Part shown: piece by piece, positions 1 to 8,025 of the stretch
Position numbering within the stretch: position 1 is the stretch's first letter
Layout of the letters: each line of letters opens with the position of its first letter
NCBI GenBank assembly: GCA_024278455.1
Contig: JAJRTE010000258.1
Span: forward strand, 1 to 64,000
Length of the DNA: 64,000 bases
Origin: Myxococcota bacterium
GTDB taxonomy: Bacteria; Myxococcota_A; UBA796; JAJRTE01
Direction: 5' to 3'
Position numbers and translations under genes: made by a program
The notes under the pieces: generated by a model
Seen by the model: only the letters and a program-made list of their open reading frames with translations
What the model was told of the DNA's origin: nothing
Databases searched by the model: none

Positions 1-119
1 TCGTGATACGTCCGGGTGACCTTCCGGGTCCGCCAGAGCAGGGCACAGGAGCTGGCTGCCGGGTCCACGGCGACATCGGCTGGCGCGTCATGGATTCTAC
101 CCGGTTTCGGGGGGGAAGG

Positions 120-302
120 TCAACGGTTTGTGGTTCGAATGCTGGAAGCTTTCGTGCTCGCGGACTTGGGCCGGAGGCCAGCCGGCGAGGAGCGGCTTTC
201 GCGCGAAGCGCGCAGCCACAGACACACGTGTGATCGGCGAAGCATGAGGCAGTGACCCTGGGCCTCCCGTAACAGCTCCTTCTGGTTCTCCTTGAGCGAC
301 AT
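120..302 (-). CDS. small hypothetical ORF, 60 aa, doubtful
   Basis: Sixty codons starting at an ATG preceded by a good Shine-Dalgarno (GGAGGA, 5 nt upstream). The first 15 residues (MSLKENQKELLREAQ) look like a genuine helical N-terminus. The remainder is rich in Arg and Ser and looks like the usual out-of-frame translation of GC-rich DNA. It may be a decayed gene start or a chance ORF. I recognise no family. The only support is the ribosome binding site. Confidence 0.2.
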   Translation of the reverse strand: MSLKENQKELLREAQGHCLMLRRSHVCLWLRASRESRSSPAGLRPKSASTKASSIRTTNR

Positions 303-543
303 CACATTCCTCCGGTCCGCTTCATCGACCAACGTCGCGTTCGACAAAGAGCGAAAGCCCGCGCCCGCAATCCCGTTCTTCCTCGCGCGGCGACCCTGTA
401 CAGCCTGGCGGGCAGGGCTCCCTGCCAACGCCGGGATTTCGGTGTCGCGGCGCGGGTACAGGTTGACGCCGGTCTTGCCGTGCTGCATACTGGACTCAGG
501 CCGGGGTCGTTCTTCCGGCGGGCCCGTGATGGATGAGTGTACG

Positions 544-705
544 ATGACAACAGTTGCTTTTCTGCAGGCGATGGACGGGGCGATGTGGTCGTGGATCTCG
601 GATTTCATCGATAAGATCAAGGAGTGGCTGACCCTCCCGCTGCCTGTCCCGATACCCGTGCCGGAACAGAATCCCGCAGCGGATTCCCAGCCGGTATCTC
701 GATAG
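544..705 (+). CDS. small hypothetical protein, 53 aa
   Basis: A short ORF ending 12 nt before the glycosyltransferase gene. The peptide has an amphipathic, Trp-containing helix (WSWISDFIDKIKEWL) followed by a Pro-rich stretch (LPLPVPIPVPE). This is unlike shadow ORFs and resembles a membrane-associated small peptide. A second in-frame ATG lies 15 nt upstream at 529; neither has a strong Shine-Dalgarno. Its position suggests co-transcription with the glycosyltransferase. Function unknown. Confidence 0.3.
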   Translation: MTTVAFLQAMDGAMWSWISDFIDKIKEWLTLPLPVPIPVPEQNPAADSQPVSR

Positions 706-717
706 CCGGATCCCACC

Positions 718-1914
718 TTGCACGTCATCCACGTGGTCCCCTACTACTATCCCGCCTGGGCCTACGGCGGTATTCCCCGGCTCGTCTACGGCCTGTCCAG
801 GACGCAACGACGACTCGGTGTCGATGTCACCGTCGTCACGACGGACGCCCTGGACGCGGAATCGAGAGCATCGAGGCCCCCGGACGCCACGGATCGGGAC
901 GGCGTGCGGGTCGTCACCCTTTCCAACCTGTCCAACCGGCTGGCCTATCGGCACCAGGCGTTCCTGCCGCGAGGCCTCGTGGCGACTTTCCGGAGGCTCG
1001 AGGCGACGGCGCCGGATATCATCCACCTCCACGGACACCGGCACCTGCTGAACAATGCGGCTCGAGCCCTGGCGTTGCGCACCGGCGTGCCCTACGTGTT
1101 CACGCCCAACGGAACCCTGCCGGCCATCGAACGAAAGGTTGCGATCAAGGCCGTGTTCGACCGTTTCCTGGGCCGGAAGGTCATCGACGACGCGCATGCG
1201 CTCATCGCGGTGAGCCGGGCCGAGGTGGCGCAATTCCGCCAGGCCGGCGTTCCTCCCGGGCGCATCGTGGAGATCCCGAATGGGCTCGATCTGGCCGAAT
1301 TCGAGCGTGTCCCGGACAGCGACATATTCCGGCGTCGCCATGGGGTGCACGGGCCCTACGTGCTCTACCTGGGCAAGCTCACGCCGAGAAAAGGCGTGGA
1401 CCACCTGGTCCGCGCGATGGTTCACACGACCCATCGTGATGTGATCCTCGTCGTGGCCGGGAACGACATGGGCGTGGAGCGGGCTCTCCGGCGCCTCGCA
1501 CACCGCCTCGAGCTGGAGAAACGGGTCCGGTTCGTGGGGTTGCTGACCGGCGAGGAGCGGCTCGCCGCACTGGCCGGCGCCACCCTGCTGGCATACCCCT
1601 CGACGCTGGAGATCTTCGGCCTCGTTCCGTTCGAGGGCCTGATGGCCGGAACACCGGCCGTGGTCGCTAACGACTGTGGGTGCGGAGAACTCGTGCACAA
1701 GGCTGCCGCCGGCCTGCTCGTGCCCTACGCCGACCCGGCACGACTCGCCCGTGCCATCGACGAGCTGCTCGACGACCCCGCGCTCCGCGCAGGCATGGTG
1801 TCTCGAGGCCGTCGGTTCGTTCGCACGTTCCTGTCCTGGGATCGTATCGCCCGCCTGACCCTCCAGGTGTATGAGTCGGCGATACGGGAGACACGCGGTC
1901 AGGATGGCCGGTGA
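718..1914 (+). CDS. glycosyltransferase family 4 (GT-B fold)
   Basis: 398 aa, about the usual length for GT4 enzymes, which transfer a sugar from a nucleotide-sugar to a polysaccharide or lipid-linked acceptor at the cytoplasmic face. The N-terminal acceptor domain begins HVIHVVPYYYPAWAYGG, typical of WcaI/PimB-like enzymes. The donor domain contains LYLGKLTPRKG and the EX7E signature (EIFGLVPFE, around residues 298-306), followed by a TPAVVAND/GELV nucleotide-binding loop. The start is TTG at 718; no in-frame ATG gives a better N-terminus. Sugar and acceptor cannot be predicted. No other polysaccharide-synthesis genes flank it here. Confidence 0.85.
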   Translation: MHVIHVVPYYYPAWAYGGIPRLVYGLSRTQRRLGVDVTVVTTDALDAESRASRPPDATDRDGVRVVTLSNLSNRLAYRHQAFLPRGLVATFRRLEATAPDIIHLHGHRHLLNNAARALALRTGVPYVFTPNGTLPAIERKVAIKAVFDRFLGRKVIDDAHALIAVSRAEVAQFRQAGVPPGRIVEIPNGLDLAEFERVPDSDIFRRRHGVHGPYVLYLGKLTPRKGVDHLVRAMVHTTHRDVILVVAGNDMGVERALRRLAHRLELEKRVRFVGLLTGEERLAALAGATLLAYPSTLEIFGLVPFEGLMAGTPAVVANDCGCGELVHKAAAGLLVPYADPARLARAIDELLDDPALRAGMVSRGRRFVRTFLSWDRIARLTLQVYESAIRETRGQDGR

Positions 1915-1974
1915 GGGCCACGGGTGCGGCCGGACTCGAACGCACCTGGGCACCCGGGGGCGCGGTGGCCCGAC

Positions 1975-4101
1975 TCAGGAACGTGAGCGGCGTCTGCGCG
2001 CCCACAGCACGACCATGAGTCCCATGCCGGCCGCGGCCGCACGGCCACCAGTTTCGCCGGTCGAAGGAGAACAGCAGACCGGCCCCTTCGCCGGGTCTGT
2101 ATCGTCGCAATCGCACACGGCGCCCCAGCCGTCCTGGTCCTCGTCGACCTGGTCCGGGTTGTCATCGTAGGGGCAATTGTCGCAGGCGTCGCCGAGCAGA
2201 TCGGTGTCATTGTTCTCCTGGGTCGGGTTGGCGATATCCGGGCAATTGTCGCAGGCGTCGCCGACCAGGTCGCCATCCCGGTCATCCTGGTCATCGTTTG
2301 CGGTGTCGGGGCAGTTGTCACAGACATCGCCGAAAGCGTCGCCATCCGCGTTGGCTTGCGCGGGGTCGGGGATGTCCGGGCAATCGTCCCAAATGTCGCC
2401 CACGCCGTCGAAGTCCCGGTCATCGATGAGCATGATGCGAGAGCTGCCTTCGAACGGGGTCTCCCGGCCATCTTCCAGGCGGCCGGCGACGAAGACCGGC
2501 AAGGCGGCCCACTTGTCCATCTGGTGATAGACCTCGAGCTGGTCGAACGAAACGATCATTGTCGTTGCGTCGCCAGTCTCGTCGTACTCGTAGGTCACGT
2601 CACCGATGTGGGGAATGGATACGAGTCTGCAATGCACGGCGGTGATGCGCACGGAGTCAGGGTCGATTTCGTCGGCTGCATGGCCACTGGGCAACGAGAT
2701 CCGAGCGGTCACAGTTTCGCCCAGCGCCAAGCTGTTGATCACGATCGGCTCGAGTTGCACTTCCGGGATGAGCTGAGAGCGGACGCGATCCAGGAAGGGG
2801 TCGTTCGCGCCGCCGGTCGGGTAGTGGTATCCCAGGTCCCAGGGAAGGGTGTCGGGGTCTCCGGGGCCGGTCCCGTCCAGGGAACGTTGCGTTGTCCCCG
2901 AGCAACCCTCGGCGGGGTCCTCGCACGCGCTCGAGCCGGCGTCGATCGCGGGGCTGGCCGGGTCGAGAAACGTCACCGGGTAGAGGCCGGAAGCGAGGGA
3001 GTACCCCGACAGCGGGGTCAGGAGGGGATCCTCGAAGAGCACGCCGTCCCCAGGGATGACAGGTGATCCGGACGCGTGCAGGTCTTCGTAGCGATGTCCC
3101 CACAGCAGCGTGTAGGCGACGGAAATGGGCATCCCATCCCCGTAGGCACTGATACCGTAGTCACCGTAGGTCGTGCTACCGCCCCCGTGAATGATCGAGT
3201 CCACCACCCGGAGTTGACCGTCCGGATAGTTGGGGCCGATGGCGACCTGGTTCGCAAAGAAGGTGCTCTGGCGCACGGTCCCGTTGGTGTGGTGCAACGA
3301 CAGGCCCACCCGGCAGGAGTTCGTGACGAGCGTGTTGCGCATTTCGGTCTCCGGCTCGGGATAGTACCACCAAACCGCCACCCTGTTGTCGTGAAAGAAG
3401 CTGTTCTCGACGGTCGCGGCCTTGTTCTGCGGAGACCACAGTCCGGTTTCGTTGAGGAAGAACTCGCTCGCCGACACCGTGCCGGTGTCCATGTCCACAC
3501 CAACTTGGTTGTGGTGCACATACAGGTTCGCCAGGGTCCGGTAGTCGGGGTACAGATAGCGCAGGTAGAGCCCATGCTCCGAGCAGTGGTCGACCTCCAG
3601 ATTGGCAACGCCCACGCGCGTGTAGCTGTCCAGGATGCCGTTGGTGGCATACCGAATCCGCACATGATCAAGGGCGCCGCACGCGTTCTCCGCGAAGCGA
3701 GCAACACTGTTGAACTCGAGCCCGCCCCAGTCACCAGGAGCGGGGTCTTCTTCTTCGCCGGGGACGCCCCACGCGCCGCCGGCCACGGCCGAGGTGTCCC
3801 GGGTGCTCGTGAACAGGATGGGAGAACCGTTGCCTCGTGCCACGATCACGCCGCAGTGATAGCCGTCCCCGCCGGAGACGAGGCTCGATCCTTCATCGAA
3901 CTTGACAATGGTGCCGGGGTCGATTGTCAGGGTGGCCGGTGGTTCGACCGTCACGGTGCCCGTGACATGGATCTGTCCGGACCATACCGTGTCCGAGGTC
4001 ACGGGGCCCTGCGTGTCTGTCGCTTCCCTCGCGCGGGCCACGGTCGCCAGGCCCAACAACGCGGGACCGGTGACGAGAATCAACACGTGGAGTCGTCGCA
4101 T
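1975..4101 (-). CDS. secreted beta-helix/thrombospondin type-3 repeat protein with MYXO-CTERM-like tail
   Basis: 708 aa from an ATG with a perfect Shine-Dalgarno (GGAGGGG). It begins with a signal peptide (MRRLHVLILVTGPALLGLATVARA). Residues about 40-370 contain right-handed parallel beta-helix repeats of the NosD/pectate-lyase type (many short N-G-V/N-T-L-V-T-N turns). Residues about 560-670 are calcium-binding thrombospondin type-3 repeats, with repeated D-x-D-x-D-G-x-G-D-x-C-D-N-C-P units. The C-terminus is CC-SPSTGETGG, a hydrophobic helix, then RRRRSRS, matching the layout of MYXO-CTERM sorting tails. It probably sits on the cell surface, stabilised by Ca2+. A structural or adhesion role is likelier than catalysis. 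It converges on the glycosyltransferase gene. Confidence 0.8.
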   Translation of the reverse strand: MRRLHVLILVTGPALLGLATVARAREATDTQGPVTSDTVWSGQIHVTGTVTVEPPATLTIDPGTIVKFDEGSSLVSGGDGYHCGVIVARGNGSPILFTSTRDTSAVAGGAWGVPGEEEDPAPGDWGGLEFNSVARFAENACGALDHVRIRYATNGILDSYTRVGVANLEVDHCSEHGLYLRYLYPDYRTLANLYVHHNQVGVDMDTGTVSASEFFLNETGLWSPQNKAATVENSFFHDNRVAVWWYYPEPETEMRNTLVTNSCRVGLSLHHTNGTVRQSTFFANQVAIGPNYPDGQLRVVDSIIHGGGSTTYGDYGISAYGDGMPISVAYTLLWGHRYEDLHASGSPVIPGDGVLFEDPLLTPLSGYSLASGLYPVTFLDPASPAIDAGSSACEDPAEGCSGTTQRSLDGTGPGDPDTLPWDLGYHYPTGGANDPFLDRVRSQLIPEVQLEPIVINSLALGETVTARISLPSGHAADEIDPDSVRITAVHCRLVSIPHIGDVTYEYDETGDATTMIVSFDQLEVYHQMDKWAALPVFVAGRLEDGRETPFEGSSRIMLIDDRDFDGVGDIWDDCPDIPDPAQANADGDAFGDVCDNCPDTANDDQDDRDGDLVGDACDNCPDIANPTQENNDTDLLGDACDNCPYDDNPDQVDEDQDGWGAVCDCDDTDPAKGPVCCSPSTGETGGRAAAAGMGLMVVLWARRRRSRS

Positions 4102-4277
4102 GATATCCCCTCCTGTGGCTGCTGACGGCGGACAGCCGTCCGACTGGATAGTGGGTCTATCGTACAACGCCGTCGGAGGCGGCGAGAGCGCTGGCAGCGA
4201 AGAGCATCCAACCCGGGACACACTGCCGAAGGCTGGTTGGTCAGAGGCCAACGTGCCTTGCGCCGACGTGCAGATCC

Positions 4278-7200
4278 TCACGCCCTGGAGCGGGATCGGA
4301 GCCGGAGGCCGATGAGGGCGACGCCGAGAAGCAACGCCGTGGGCAGGCGATCTCGAGGGTTCCCGATCCCGCCCAGGTCACAGCGGCACGACACCGCGAC
4401 ATCACCGCACTCGGGGTTCGGCACGCAAGCGTTGGGCTCTCCCGGCGTGCCGTAGTTCTTGCCCAGTTCCTCGTAGCCGAACACCTGGCTGTATGACGCC
4501 TGGCACCAGTGGGCCGGATCGTCGTTCGCCTCGACGTCGAGGAAGGCGGGGTCGAGCTGCCACGAGTGGCCCTCTTCGATCCCCTGACCTTCGGCGTCCA
4601 CGTAGATGGTATCGATCACCTCCTCCTGCCCGCAGCCCACCTTGCAGACGAGTTGGAAGTACTTGGGCGTCGTGTTCGGGAAACTCAGCGTTGCGTACGC
4701 GACATCCGCGGGGACATCGCAGGACCCGTCGAGAATGGCGAGCCGCGCCGCCACGTCACCGGGTTCCCCATCCCCCGGCGTGGGCGTGACTCCCGGCGTG
4801 GGACTCGAGGCTTCCGCATCGCTCGCCACCGACCCCATGACGCAGCCGTCCAGGGCCCAAAGCTGGTACTGACCCGGATCGATGGTCACCGGGTTCCCGG
4901 CCATCGCATAGGTCTTGTCCGGTTCCACGACGATACCATCGTCGTCCAGTTCATCGCCGGTCAGGAACCGGCATGAAGCCAAATCCAGGGACTCGTCTCC
5001 GGGGTTGTACAGTTCGAACCATTCGTTGCTGAATCGTCCGACTTCGGAGTTGTCTCCCGCGGGCAGCATGGAGATCTCGTCGATGACCAGCAGCCTGGCG
5101 TCGGGTCCGGCCGCCAGGCCACGCGGAGTGTAGGGCATGGCAGGACAGGCGTTCTCCTCGCCGGGCGTACCGGCACACAACGCACCCTTGGTATCGTAGT
5201 AGGCTCCTTCCACACTGGCCGACACACATCGATAGAAGTCGCAGTCGTTGTCCTCGGCATTCGCGTGGTCCTGGTGCACGGACAGGGAGCAAGCGGCGAC
5301 TTCCTCCCCATCCGTTCCTGTGCACAGGTCGTCCCAGCCGCTCCAGTCGTACTCGAACCGGTCGATGAGCTGGTAATCCGCGCCGTCCGAACCGTCGCCT
5401 CGAGGGCACCAGAGCGCGAACGCCTCGAGGGTCGATGAGCTGAAATCCAGGGCCGTGCCATAGTTGAAGTCTGCGTGTCCTGTCTCGAGGCACAGGGCTT
5501 CGGTATCGCCGCCGGGTTCCGGCACCGGTGTGCCCTCCGGCGCAGGTTCCCCGTAGGACAGACAGATTCCCTTGGCCAGGACTCGCCGCAACAGGGACGG
5601 GTCATCCCCCTCCCCGATGGGGAAGTGGACCTCGGGCGGAATCTCGTAGGTCTTGTAGCATGCGTCGGTGCTGTCCGGGCTGCACGCCACCACCGGCGTC
5701 CCATCCTCTCCTTCCTGCGTGGCTTCCCCCGGCCGCTCGAGCAACAACCAGCAGCCGGCAAGCTCGAAGTATCCTCCGCCATCGGTCGCCTGCAACTCGA
5801 CCCACTCCGGCGTGGTACCGTAGTCCACCATCATTTCGGTCACGAACACGTCCCCTGGGCCGGGAGGGCCGGTTACCGCAACCCTCGAGGCCACCGTGTT
5901 GGGCGCACCAGGGCTGCCAAGTGCCGTGTTTCCATCCTGGTCGCGGTACGGCGTCACCCCGGTCGTCCAGGCCTGCGGGTCGTCGTTGGCGGTCGCGGGA
6001 CTTGCCGCGCCCCGCGCGTCCGGCCGGAGCGCCCACGAGCAATGGCCGGACTCGAGGCCGCAGGTCGGGGTGCGCCATGCTTCGTTGTAGACGATGCGAT
6101 CGACCGGAATCCACTCCTGCCCGCCCGGCTCGAGGGGGCAAGCAAGCTCGAGCAGCCGCGTACCGGTAAGCACGATGACCTGGGAGGATGCCTGGGCGGT
6201 TACCGGCATGGTGCAGTCCCCCGTCTCGCCGGTCGCGACGCAGGTCTTGGTATCGGAACTGCCGACCAGGATGTAGTCCCCATGTTCTACCTGGAGGGGC
6301 GACTCCTCCAGGCACTCGATGGCCTCGATCTGGTCACTCCTGGTCCATGCGATGTCGTCCCAGGGTTCGGCCAGGCAGGTGGCAGGGTCCATCTCCTCGG
6401 CGTCGCAGTCCAGCGTTCTCAGGATGCAGCCGTTCAGGTCGAAACGGGCCACGCCTGGGTCGCCGGTTACCTCCATCTCGATCCAGTCCGGAGCGGAACT
6501 GGACCAGGCGATCTCGGTGATCGTCACGTCGCCCTGGGCGACGATGGCGGTTTCGGGCCGAGCCGCGATCGCGTTCACAGCACCGGGAGAAGCGTAGTTC
6601 TCCTCGACGGCCGGCGGCTCCTCGGACATGTCCACGCTGCTCGAGTAGGCTGTTCGGGCGGGTGCGACGCCCCAGTTGTCCACCTCGTCGTTGGCCAGGT
6701 ACGGGTCGTCCGCGTGGTCGCCGGTCCGCTCGGAGCGCAGTTCCCAGGAACAGTGCCCATCGGCCTGGCAGCATGCGTCCTTGACCCAGGCGTGGTTGTA
6801 CACTACCGAGTCCACGGTACGCATTTCGAACGTATCGTCGTCGGGACAATCGAGGTCGATGCGCCGGAGGGTCGAATCGCTGGAAAGAGACACATCCATT
6901 GCCAGATCGGCCCAACGTTCGCAACTGTAGTCTTCCACGGCGTCGGCCGGGTCGGTGTTCACCTGGACGCACCCGGGTGTGTCCCCGGTGGCCACGACGA
7001 CGAGTTGGTCCTGTGCCAGGGAGAACAGGATGTCGAACGTGTCGCTCTTGCTGCTCGAATAGGTGAGCGTGGTGTCGGCCAGGCAATCTGCCGGGTCGTC
7101 ATTGGGGCAGGTGGCGATGCCGATCTGACACCCCTTGAGGTCGTAAAGCGGCTCGTCGGCCGGGGCGTAATCGACCGAGAGTTCGATCCAGTCCGGACTC

Positions 7201-7952
7201 GACCCGGTGGTCGACGGCCAGGCGTTGATCTCGTTGAACGCAACCTCTCCCGGGGCGGGGTGGCGTACCTCCGCCTCGCACACGTTGGCCGCCCCCGGGG
7301 TGCCGTACATGTCCCGGGTGGTCCCGTTGTCGTCGAAAGCGCACATCCAGGCGTCGGCCGGGGCGACGCACCAGTGGCGGGGGTCCTGGGCCGCGCCATC
7401 CTCGAGGGTGAAATAGTCCTCGCGGAGCTGATAGGTGTGGCCGGTCTCCTTGTCGGGCGCGTTCGCCCAGTCGTAGGTGAACGAGGCCACGCGTTCCAGT
7501 TCGTCGGCTCCGCCGGGCGGGTTGCAGTACAGGGATATGGTCTCGACAACGGTATTGCTCATGGAGACGGTCGGATAGGTTCCGCCGACGGTTTTGTTGC
7601 ACCCGTCCGGGCCCCACTTGGCTTCATCCCTGACGAACAGAGCGCGCTGCCCAGGCGCAATCGTGCCACCGGCGGTGATCGGCCGGCACCCGCCGGTGAC
7701 GTTCTCGAGCCCGGGGACACTGGTGTCACAGGAAGAACTCGAGGCGCTCATCGCCAGGTAGCAGCCGTCGACGGTGAACGCATTCTCTGCGAGAGAATAC
7801 AGCTCGACATACTCGTAGGTCGTCTTGCTGCCCGGTGGAGCGATGAACAGTTCCGAGAAGATGACCTCGCCACTGGCCGGGTGGGCTGTCTGCGCCGAGG
7901 CGACGTTGGCTGCCAACACAAGGGGCACTGTCCAGGCTGCTTTCCAGTTCAT
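4278..7952 (-). CDS. large exported protein with five lamin-tail (LTD)-like domains and MYXO-CTERM-like tail
   Basis: 1224 aa from an ATG with AGGA five nt upstream. The signal peptide ends ...ANVASAQ. Five repeated immunoglobulin-like LTD units are visible by their openings: G-E-V-I-F-S-E, G-E-V-A-F-N-E-I, G-D-V-T-I-T-E-I, G-D-V-F-V-T-E-M and L-L-V-I-D-E-I. Each is followed by a W/F-I/V-E-L/M strand and a D/E-L-x-G/S-C strand. Cysteines are abundant, suggesting disulfides in an oxidising compartment. The end (CRCDLGGIG, hydrophobic helix, RLRSRSRA) fits a MYXO-CTERM tail. LTD domains in bacteria occur mostly on surface or nuclease-associated proteins; no nuclease domain is visible. Function unknown. 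Confidence 0.8.
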   Translation of the reverse strand: MNWKAAWTVPLVLAANVASAQTAHPASGEVIFSELFIAPPGSKTTYEYVELYSLAENAFTVDGCYLAMSASSSSCDTSVPGLENVTGGCRPITAGGTIAPGQRALFVRDEAKWGPDGCNKTVGGTYPTVSMSNTVVETISLYCNPPGGADELERVASFTYDWANAPDKETGHTYQLREDYFTLEDGAAQDPRHWCVAPADAWMCAFDDNGTTRDMYGTPGAANVCEAEVRHPAPGEVAFNEINAWPSTTGSSPDWIELSVDYAPADEPLYDLKGCQIGIATCPNDDPADCLADTTLTYSSSKSDTFDILFSLAQDQLVVVATGDTPGCVQVNTDPADAVEDYSCERWADLAMDVSLSSDSTLRRIDLDCPDDDTFEMRTVDSVVYNHAWVKDACCQADGHCSWELRSERTGDHADDPYLANDEVDNWGVAPARTAYSSSVDMSEEPPAVEENYASPGAVNAIAARPETAIVAQGDVTITEIAWSSSAPDWIEMEVTGDPGVARFDLNGCILRTLDCDAEEMDPATCLAEPWDDIAWTRSDQIEAIECLEESPLQVEHGDYILVGSSDTKTCVATGETGDCTMPVTAQASSQVIVLTGTRLLELACPLEPGGQEWIPVDRIVYNEAWRTPTCGLESGHCSWALRPDARGAASPATANDDPQAWTTGVTPYRDQDGNTALGSPGAPNTVASRVAVTGPPGPGDVFVTEMMVDYGTTPEWVELQATDGGGYFELAGCWLLLERPGEATQEGEDGTPVVACSPDSTDACYKTYEIPPEVHFPIGEGDDPSLLRRVLAKGICLSYGEPAPEGTPVPEPGGDTEALCLETGHADFNYGTALDFSSSTLEAFALWCPRGDGSDGADYQLIDRFEYDWSGWDDLCTGTDGEEVAACSLSVHQDHANAEDNDCDFYRCVSASVEGAYYDTKGALCAGTPGEENACPAMPYTPRGLAAGPDARLLVIDEISMLPAGDNSEVGRFSNEWFELYNPGDESLDLASCRFLTGDELDDDGIVVEPDKTYAMAGNPVTIDPGQYQLWALDGCVMGSVASDAEASSPTPGVTPTPGDGEPGDVAARLAILDGSCDVPADVAYATLSFPNTTPKYFQLVCKVGCGQEEVIDTIYVDAEGQGIEEGHSWQLDPAFLDVEANDDPAHWCQASYSQVFGYEELGKNYGTPGEPNACVPNPECGDVAVSCRCDLGGIGNPRDRLPTALLLGVALIGLRLRSRSRA

Positions 7953-8025
7953 GACGTCCTCGCAGTCGACGAAAGGATTCGACAGGGTGCTGTGATCATG
8001 GCGTCTCCATCCCGGTCCTCCGCAC

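Noticed and set aside
128-145. tRNA T-loop-like sequence (GGTTCGAATGC)
   Set aside because: No acceptor, D or anticodon stems can be built around it.
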